A DNA stretch of 35,749 nucleotides from Gemmatimonadota bacterium. Its GTDB lineage: Bacteria; Gemmatimonadota; Gemmatimonadetes; Gemmatimonadales; GWC2-71-9. Positions 31,110-35,749 of this stretch are shown piece after piece. Under the pieces are notes generated by a model. It made no database searches, was not told the origin of the DNA, and worked only from the letters and a program-made list of their open reading frames with translations. The stretch spans positions 76,974-112,722 of the forward strand of contig QHVB01000034.1 in assembly GCA_003222195.1 (NCBI GenBank), written 5' to 3'. A program made the translations under genes and the position numbers. The stretch's first letter is position 1. Each line of letters starts with the position of its first letter.

Positions 31110-32086
31110 ACGTGTTTGTGACCGGAGGCACCGGCTTCGTCGGTGCTCACCTGGTCAAGGCATTGTGCGCGCGCGGTGACCGGGTTACCGCTCTGGTGCG
31201 CCGGCCGGCGCTTGCGCAACGGCTGGGCTGGAGCTCCGACGTGCGGCTGGTACCGGGCGACCTCGACAGTGAGGCGGCTTTGCGCGAAGGGTGCGCCGGC
31301 GCTGACGTGGTCTACCACGTCGCCGGGAAAATCGCGGCGCGCAATGCTGCGGATTTCATGGCCACGAATCGCGACGGGACGGCGAACGTGCTCGAGGCTG
31401 CGCGCGACGGCGGAGCGCGGCGGCTGCTGTTCGTCTCCTCGCTTGCCGTAGCCGGTCCCACCACGCCTGGCCACCCGATCGACGAGAGCCGCCCGCCGGC
31501 GCCGGTCACCGCTTACGGGCAATCCAAGCTCGCCGCCGAAGTCCTGGTTCACGCCGTGGGGACCTCCCTGCCCTGGACGATCGTGCGGCCGCCCGTGGTG
31601 TACGGCGAGTGGGATCGCGGCACCCTCAAGATCTTCCAGCTCGCCCGGCGCGGCGTCGTCCCGGTATTCGGTGACGGCTCACAGGAATTATCGGTCATAC
31701 ACGCCGAAGATCTGGCCCGCGCATTGATCGCGGCCGCCACTTCACCGGCCGCGGCCGGTCGCGTTTATTTCGCGGCGCATCCCCAGGTGACGACCAGCCG
31801 GATGCTCGTCGTCGCTGCGGCCCGGGCGCTCGGCCGGGCTGCGCCTCGCATCGTGCCGGTACCGCCCCTGATCGCGCGCGGTGTGCTCTGGACCGTCGGC
31901 ACTCTTGCAAATCTGGCGGGGCGCGCCACCTTGCTGTCGGCCGATAAGAGCAACGAGTACCTCGCCCCGGCCTGGACGTGCCGAAGCGACGCATTGACCC
32001 GCGATACGGCGTGGCAGGCGCAGATTGACCTCGAAACCGGGCTCCGTCGAGCCGCGAATTGGTATCGGGAGGTGGGATGGCTCTGA
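31106..32086 (+). CDS. NAD(P)-dependent epimerase/ketoreductase, candidate 3-oxoceramide reductase (CerR-like)
   Basis: This is a 326-residue extended short-chain dehydrogenase. The Rossmann motif 'FVTGGTGFVGAHLVKAL' (TGxxGxxG) is at the N-terminus, the catalytic Tyr and Lys are in 'AYGQSKLAAEVL', and the Ser is in 'FVSSLAVAG'. A C-terminal hydrophobic part ('IARGVLWTVGTLANLAG') could touch membrane lipid. In Caulobacter an enzyme of this class (CerR) reduces 3-oxoceramide after acylation; the position after the SPT and bCerS-like genes supports that role here. Sugar-nucleotide or steroid epimerases are alternatives from sequence alone. Start is a GTG at 31106 overlapping the preceding stop. 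Confidence 0.8.
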   Translation: MNVFVTGGTGFVGAHLVKALCARGDRVTALVRRPALAQRLGWSSDVRLVPGDLDSEAALREGCAGADVVYHVAGKIAARNAADFMATNRDGTANVLEAARDGGARRLLFVSSLAVAGPTTPGHPIDESRPPAPVTAYGQSKLAAEVLVHAVGTSLPWTIVRPPVVYGEWDRGTLKIFQLARRGVVPVFGDGSQELSVIHAEDLARALIAAATSPAAAGRVYFAAHPQVTTSRMLVVAAARALGRAAPRIVPVPPLIARGVLWTVGTLANLAGRATLLSADKSNEYLAPAWTCRSDALTRDTAWQAQIDLETGLRRAANWYREVGWL

Positions 32087-32988
32087 AGCCGTTGTGGCGC
32101 GAGTACACTGCGGTCGATATCGCAACAGGCGCGTATATCGCGGTTGCCACCGGTGCCGTCCTCAACGCCTTCCGTAGTGAAGGCATCCGCGGATGGCCGT
32201 GGCTGCTCACTGCCCACGCCTTGATCCTCGCGCTGGTCCTCCTGGCGCCGCGCGCACGGAATTCGGGAACGATCGGCCGGTTTTTGGGCGACTGGTACCC
32301 GATGCTGCTGCTCCCGGCCCTCTATGGCGAGATCGGGGTGCTCACCCTGAGCGCCGGATTCCAGAACGACCTGCTGATTCAGCGGCTGGAAACCTGGGTC
32401 TTTGGATCGCAGATCTCGTATCGCTGGATTCGAGAGTCGCCCAACCAGGTCGTGTCGTGGGTGCTGCACGCGTGCTATCTGGCGTACTACCCCATCCTCT
32501 ACGCATCGCCATTCGCGCTGTGGATGGTGGGCCGACGTGACGCCTCCCGTCACACGATCTTTGCCGTGATGGCGACCTTCTACCTCTGTTACGTCGTCTT
32601 CCTCTTCTTCCCGGTCGCTGGGCCCCGCTACGCGTTCGATGGCGCACACAATCTCGCCACCGAAGTTGGGCCCGCACGGTTTGCCGCGTGGTTGTTGGAC
32701 CGTGGGGACTCGTGGGGCGCGGCATTCCCGTCCTCGCACGTGGCCGCATCCGTCGTTGCGACCGGGATGGCGTTGCGGTATTGGCGCCGGCTGGGGCTGC
32801 TACTGTTGCCGTTCACGACGGGGTTGATCCTGGCCGTGGTGTACGGACAGTTCCACTACGCCGTGGACGCGTTAGCGGGGTTGATCCTGGCGGCCATGAT
32901 GCTGGGCATCATGCAGACGGCGGAAGCGACGGCGCCGCAGCGCGTCGCGGTTGGCGACTACGGGGTGGAGCCGGGCAGCAGCGTTTAG
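32077..32988 (+). CDS. PAP2/Aur1-type membrane phosphatase or sphingolipid head-group transferase
   Basis: This is a 303-residue protein with about seven hydrophobic segments. It has the PAP2 active-site motifs 'FPSSHVAASV' and 'GQFHYAVDALAGLI' (Ser-x-His and His-x3-Asp), and 'FPVAGPRYAFDG' in place of the usual K-x6-RP, as in the Aur1/inositolphosphorylceramide synthase-like branch (PAP2_3). Such enzymes move a phospho-head-group from a phospholipid to ceramide, or dephosphorylate lipids. The head group is unknown. The start is the ATG at 32077 with GGAGGT at 32068-32073, overlapping the reductase gene by ten bases; a TTG at 32059 is less likely. The stop overlaps the convergent gene by four bases (TTAG). 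Confidence 0.8.
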   Translation: MALKPLWREYTAVDIATGAYIAVATGAVLNAFRSEGIRGWPWLLTAHALILALVLLAPRARNSGTIGRFLGDWYPMLLLPALYGEIGVLTLSAGFQNDLLIQRLETWVFGSQISYRWIRESPNQVVSWVLHACYLAYYPILYASPFALWMVGRRDASRHTIFAVMATFYLCYVVFLFFPVAGPRYAFDGAHNLATEVGPARFAAWLLDRGDSWGAAFPSSHVAASVVATGMALRYWRRLGLLLLPFTTGLILAVVYGQFHYAVDALAGLILAAMMLGIMQTAEATAPQRVAVGDYGVEPGSSV

Positions 32989-34076
32989 TGTTGCATGTGC
33001 ATGTGGGCCATCTCCATCGGCACGCCGACCACCGGCTTGCCCACTGGCCCCATGAAGTGCCGCAGATCCCTCTGGTACAATGAGTCGCTCGGATCGGTAG
33101 CCGGCCAGGTGGCCTTGCGATCGGGCATGAACAGGCCGCCCACGACCCCCATCCCGCCGTCCCGAATCCTCTGACCGGTCGGATTCTCGTAGATCACACG
33201 AACGCGATAGCGGTGTGACGGCGTGATCGGCATGCCGAGTCCCTTCAGACTGTAGAGTTTGGCGACCGGCACCGCGCTGGGTTCTCCCGGCCGCGCTAGA
33301 CCCGGTTCCCCATGCCAGAGGAGCTTGCCCGTCGTCATATCCCAGAACTCGATGGTGCGCCCGTAGGCATGCATGTGGCCACCAATGACAATCAGTTTCC
33401 CTTCGACCGCCGGACTTGCTTCATAGGAGCGTTCGCTGCGACCTGGCGGCAGGTCAAACGATTTGTCGCCAACTGGAAACGCGACGTCGAGCTGCCATGG
33501 GAGAACCGAGAAGAATGGCCAGGGGCGGCGATCGGGTATGTAGCTGAGGACGAGCCGGACCCGAACACCACGATGTCCCACGTTCGTCGGATTGTGCACC
33601 ATCGCATTAGCGAGAATGCGTTGGCCCGCGTGAACGCGCGAACCGAACAGCAACCAGGGAAACCGGATCTCACCCGTCTCCATACCGGATGCAAGAACCC
33701 GCCGCGCGATCGGCAGGAAGAGCTCGCGCTCGTTCGGATCCATGACATTCATGTGATGGAGCAGATTCGCGGGCAGCTCGTGCCCGTCCGCGTCGACGAG
33801 CTCGGCGTGCAGAGCGTAGATCGATCCAGTCACCGGAAACTCGCCGACGGACGCCGGCTCGTCCACCACGGTCCCCGCGGGCAGATCCACGGGCGGCAAC
33901 TCGAGGACTAATTCGCCCCGTTTCGGGCCTGGGGAGATGGTGGCACGCTCAAGCGCGCTCCAATCGCCAGATGCGGCCGGACCCGCGGCCGGATAATGGT
34001 TAGGAATCGCGCCGACCGCGGAGCCGGCAACGATCACACGGAGTGCGGCCAGGACCACGAGCAACCGTGGGGGCAT
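32985..34076 (-). CDS. Exported protein with copper type II monooxygenase-like ligand pattern
   Basis: This is a 363-residue protein with an N-terminal hydrophobic segment (about 5-22, 'LLVVLAALRVIVAGSAVGA') that should export it to the periplasm. It has the order of metal ligands known from peptidylglycine/dopamine monooxygenases: His107-His108 ('NLLHHMNV'), His161 ('MVHNPTN'), His234-x-His236 ('GGHMHAYGR') and Met309 ('DGGMGVVGG'), with similar spacing. Two beta-sandwich halves fit the length. A Met/His-rich tail ('MEMAHMHMQH') may bind more metal. Substrate and activity are unknown. The ATG at 34076 is chosen because GAGGAG lies seven bases upstream; a GTG at 34091 overlapping the previous stop is possible. 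Confidence 0.7.
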   Translation of the reverse strand: MPPRLLVVLAALRVIVAGSAVGAIPNHYPAAGPAASGDWSALERATISPGPKRGELVLELPPVDLPAGTVVDEPASVGEFPVTGSIYALHAELVDADGHELPANLLHHMNVMDPNERELFLPIARRVLASGMETGEIRFPWLLFGSRVHAGQRILANAMVHNPTNVGHRGVRVRLVLSYIPDRRPWPFFSVLPWQLDVAFPVGDKSFDLPPGRSERSYEASPAVEGKLIVIGGHMHAYGRTIEFWDMTTGKLLWHGEPGLARPGEPSAVPVAKLYSLKGLGMPITPSHRYRVRVIYENPTGQRIRDGGMGVVGGLFMPDRKATWPATDPSDSLYQRDLRHFMGPVGKPVVGVPMEMAHMHMQH

Positions 34077-34083
34077 CGAGCGA

Positions 34084-34089
34084 CTCCTC
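34084..34089 (-). promoter_or_regulatory. Ribosome binding site deciding the start of the copper-monooxygenase-like gene
   Basis: GAGGAG on the minus strand lies seven bases before ATG at 34076. It overlaps the stop of the phosphodiesterase gene and supports the internal ATG over the GTG at 34091. Confidence 0.65.
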
Positions 34090-35539
34090 ACCGAACCAGG
34101 TGTTCCGTGACAGCAGCGAGTTTGGAAAACGGGACGCCGTCGAGAGCGACGCCGGATGGCAAGGCGACGTCGAGGCGTTCCAATATCGTCGGCATCAGAT
34201 CTACGGTACGAATAGCGGTTTCGGGAAGAGTCACGCTGGCAGCGATCGGGACCTCCATATGCTCCGCGATGAGACTGCCATGACCGGCCCGATGCTCCGG
34301 GATTTCCCAGGGGCCCCGGAAATCCGCCCCCGGCGCGGCCGCCAGGGCGAGATCGCCGGCCCGGGGGCTCCGAAACAGCTGTAGCAGCTGGCGTGGTGCG
34401 TCGGGCACGTCCGTCTCCCTCGTTCGCGACAGGAGGTCTCGATCATCGAGCTCTAGATACCCACCGAGGCCGAGGGGATCTCCAGTCTCGGGTTCATACC
34501 GAACCAATCCCGCCGACTCCATTAACCGTGCCCGAGCGTTTTGGGTTCGGACGACAATCCCACGCGCCGAATCGGCCCGGCAGGCCGCGAGCCGCACCGC
34601 CGGCAGGGCGAGCAGACGCTCGAGGATCGCCTCCGGAATCTCGGATTCGGTGAGGGAGCGCTCCCGCGCGGACCGGGGATCGAAATAGAGCTGCACGCTC
34701 GCGTTCCCGGAGACCATCGTGGCGACGCGGGCACCTCGACGCCACACGTGCACCGGATGACGCAAGGTGGGCACGCCATCGCGCTCCAGGAGCACGGCGG
34801 GGTCGGTGTGCTCCCGCATGACCGTCATCCCGTGATCAGAAACGACAAAGAAGGCGGGCAGCTCCCTTCCCCGTTTCCGGACGCGAGCGACGAAGGCACC
34901 GATGGCGCAGTCCACGAGCCGGTAGCTCTCGAGCACGGCGGCGTGCAGCGGATCCTTGAGATGCGAGATGCCATCGACGCCTGGAAACACGACAAAGAGG
35001 AAACGCCACGGCTCGTCCGCGGCGTCGAGCCAGGCCTGCGCGACCGCGCGATCGAGCGCCGGGTACGTTCCGGCGTAATGGGCAACCGATCCCAGCACGA
35101 CACGGCGCAGAGCACACCGGTTGCCGCCGGCTTGCAGCCCGCGCGTCAGCGGTGTGCAGATCGCGATACTCTCGGGGACGAGATCGAAAATCGAGGGAGT
35201 GGCGACGATGTCGGTGTTCAACCAGCCACCCTGCACCCCACAATAGCTCCGCGCGGCGCGCCATTGTTCGCGCCACCCGCCCCCGGCCCCGCGGCGATCG
35301 AGCCAACGAATTCCGGGAATGTCGACACTTCCGGGATAGCGACCGAACAGGAATGGGATGTAAGCGACGCCGGTCGTGGACGGAAAGACCGTCGTCCCCG
35401 TCCGCAGTCCGCCCGGCTCGATCACCCAGCGCGCGAGATTAGGCAGGTCGCCACGTCGGAGCAGATCCCGCAGCACATCGACGCGTGCGCCGTCGATCAG
35501 CACGATGACCGCGCGATTCGCGGGAGGAGGCGTGGCCAC
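34088..35539 (-). CDS. Alkaline phosphatase superfamily phosphodiesterase/nucleotide pyrophosphatase
   Basis: This is a 483-residue enzyme of the type I phosphodiesterase family. Expected two-metal ligands are visible: Asp in 'VIVLIDGARVD' (near residue 16), the Thr nucleophile in 'FPSTTGVAYIPFL', Asp/His in 'FPGVDGISHLKDP', Asp-His in 'FFVVSDHGMTV', and a final His in 'EHRAGHGSLIAEHM'. No signal peptide is visible. It would hydrolyse a phosphodiester or phosphomonoester, possibly a lipid head group given the sphingolipid genes nearby; this is inference. The start is a GTG at 35539 directly after the TAA of the upstream small membrane protein, without a good ribosome site, so coupling is likely. 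Confidence 0.82.
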   Translation of the reverse strand: MATPPPANRAVIVLIDGARVDVLRDLLRRGDLPNLARWVIEPGGLRTGTTVFPSTTGVAYIPFLFGRYPGSVDIPGIRWLDRRGAGGGWREQWRAARSYCGVQGGWLNTDIVATPSIFDLVPESIAICTPLTRGLQAGGNRCALRRVVLGSVAHYAGTYPALDRAVAQAWLDAADEPWRFLFVVFPGVDGISHLKDPLHAAVLESYRLVDCAIGAFVARVRKRGRELPAFFVVSDHGMTVMREHTDPAVLLERDGVPTLRHPVHVWRRGARVATMVSGNASVQLYFDPRSARERSLTESEIPEAILERLLALPAVRLAACRADSARGIVVRTQNARARLMESAGLVRYEPETGDPLGLGGYLELDDRDLLSRTRETDVPDAPRQLLQLFRSPRAGDLALAAAPGADFRGPWEIPEHRAGHGSLIAEHMEVPIAASVTLPETAIRTVDLMPTILERLDVALPSGVALDGVPFSKLAAVTEHLVR

Positions 35540-35749
35540 TTATCGAGCCCGAGCCGGAGCGGCTGCTGCCGGCCGCTCCCAGCAAAGGCCGAGCGGCTTG
35601 CACAGGGCCACGGTCGCAATTATCCCGGCCGCAAGCAGGACCACGGCCACGGCAGGCCAAATCGGATCGTGCGGTCGAGGCACCCACAGCGCCCGCTGGA
35701 ACGCCGCGGCATCGCGCCAACGCCGCTCCGGCACGGGACTCAGCGCGCG
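35540..35749 (-). CDS. C-terminus of a small membrane protein, incomplete (start outside window)
   Basis: The frame is open to the right edge; 69 codons are visible. One hydrophobic helix ('PIWPAVAVVLLAAGIIATVA') is followed by a short tail with two cysteines and Ala/Arg-rich end. No family is recognised. It abuts the phosphodiesterase gene (TAA then GTG), so it is probably the preceding gene of the same operon. A GTG at 35734 could be its start, but the upstream frame has no stop. Confidence 0.5.
   Translation of the reverse strand, partial: RALSPVPERRWRDAAAFQRALWVPRPHDPIWPAVAVVLLAAGIIATVALCKPLGLCWERPAAAAPARAR

Noticed and set aside
1-35749. CRISPR arrays, insertion sequences, phage or toxin-antitoxin genes
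   Set aside because: No regularly spaced repeats, transposase motifs, terminal inverted repeats with duplications, or phage proteins were seen on either strand.

Overview
The window is a compact, high-GC chromosomal stretch from a Gram-negative bacterium. It has ExbB/ExbD/TonB systems, exported lipoproteins and an Fe/Mn superoxide dismutase. The best guess is a member of Gemmatimonadota or a close relative. That is an inference from GC content, frequent GTG starts, a lipoprotein with a 'CGDSTGP' N-terminus beside an M6 metalloprotease with a dockerin-like tail, and the overall gene mix. No rRNA is present to confirm it. No phage, insertion sequence or CRISPR array was seen.

Layout. (1) 1-6578 looks like an amino-sugar or cell-wall salvage region: the C-terminus of a GH3 beta-N-acetylhexosaminidase, a serine beta-lactamase-like lipoprotein, two sodium:solute symporters and a BadF-type amino-sugar kinase, with an ErpA/IscA Fe-S protein between the symporters. 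(2) 6575-12538, minus strand, holds an APC amino-acid permease and an energy-transduction cluster: ExbB, two ExbD and four TonB-like proteins. (3) 12636-16358 is a three-gene operon of kinase, OmpR-type regulator and kinase. (4) 16371-21552 holds a small exported protein, a sugar-type ABC transporter (ATPase plus two permeases, one with a roughly 350-residue N-terminal extension, and no binding protein), and a PuuD-like membrane protein. (5) 21662-25662 holds superoxide dismutase, a receiver-only regulator, a tightly overlapping set of three small genes just downstream of tRNA-Ala(TGC), and a TupA-like tungstate/molybdate-binding lipoprotein with a ModE-type DNA-binding protein. (6) 25659-28618 encodes an M6 metalloprotease and a small lipoprotein. 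(7) 28786-32988 is the most striking part: four coupled genes for serine palmitoyltransferase, a GNAT-type acyltransferase resembling bacterial ceramide synthase, an NAD-dependent ketoreductase/epimerase resembling CerR, and an Aur1/PAP2-type membrane transferase. Together they would form a nearly self-contained sphingolipid route. (8) 32985 to the end, minus strand, holds an exported protein with the ligand pattern of type II copper monooxygenases, an alkaline-phosphatase-superfamily phosphodiesterase, and the C-terminus of a small membrane protein.

Genes are packed very tightly. Many starts overlap the preceding stop (ATGA or GTGA), and all five convergent gene pairs overlap at their stop codons. 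Few intrinsic terminators are visible. Short G/C-rich repeats and glycine/alanine-rich micro-insertions occur inside otherwise conserved genes.
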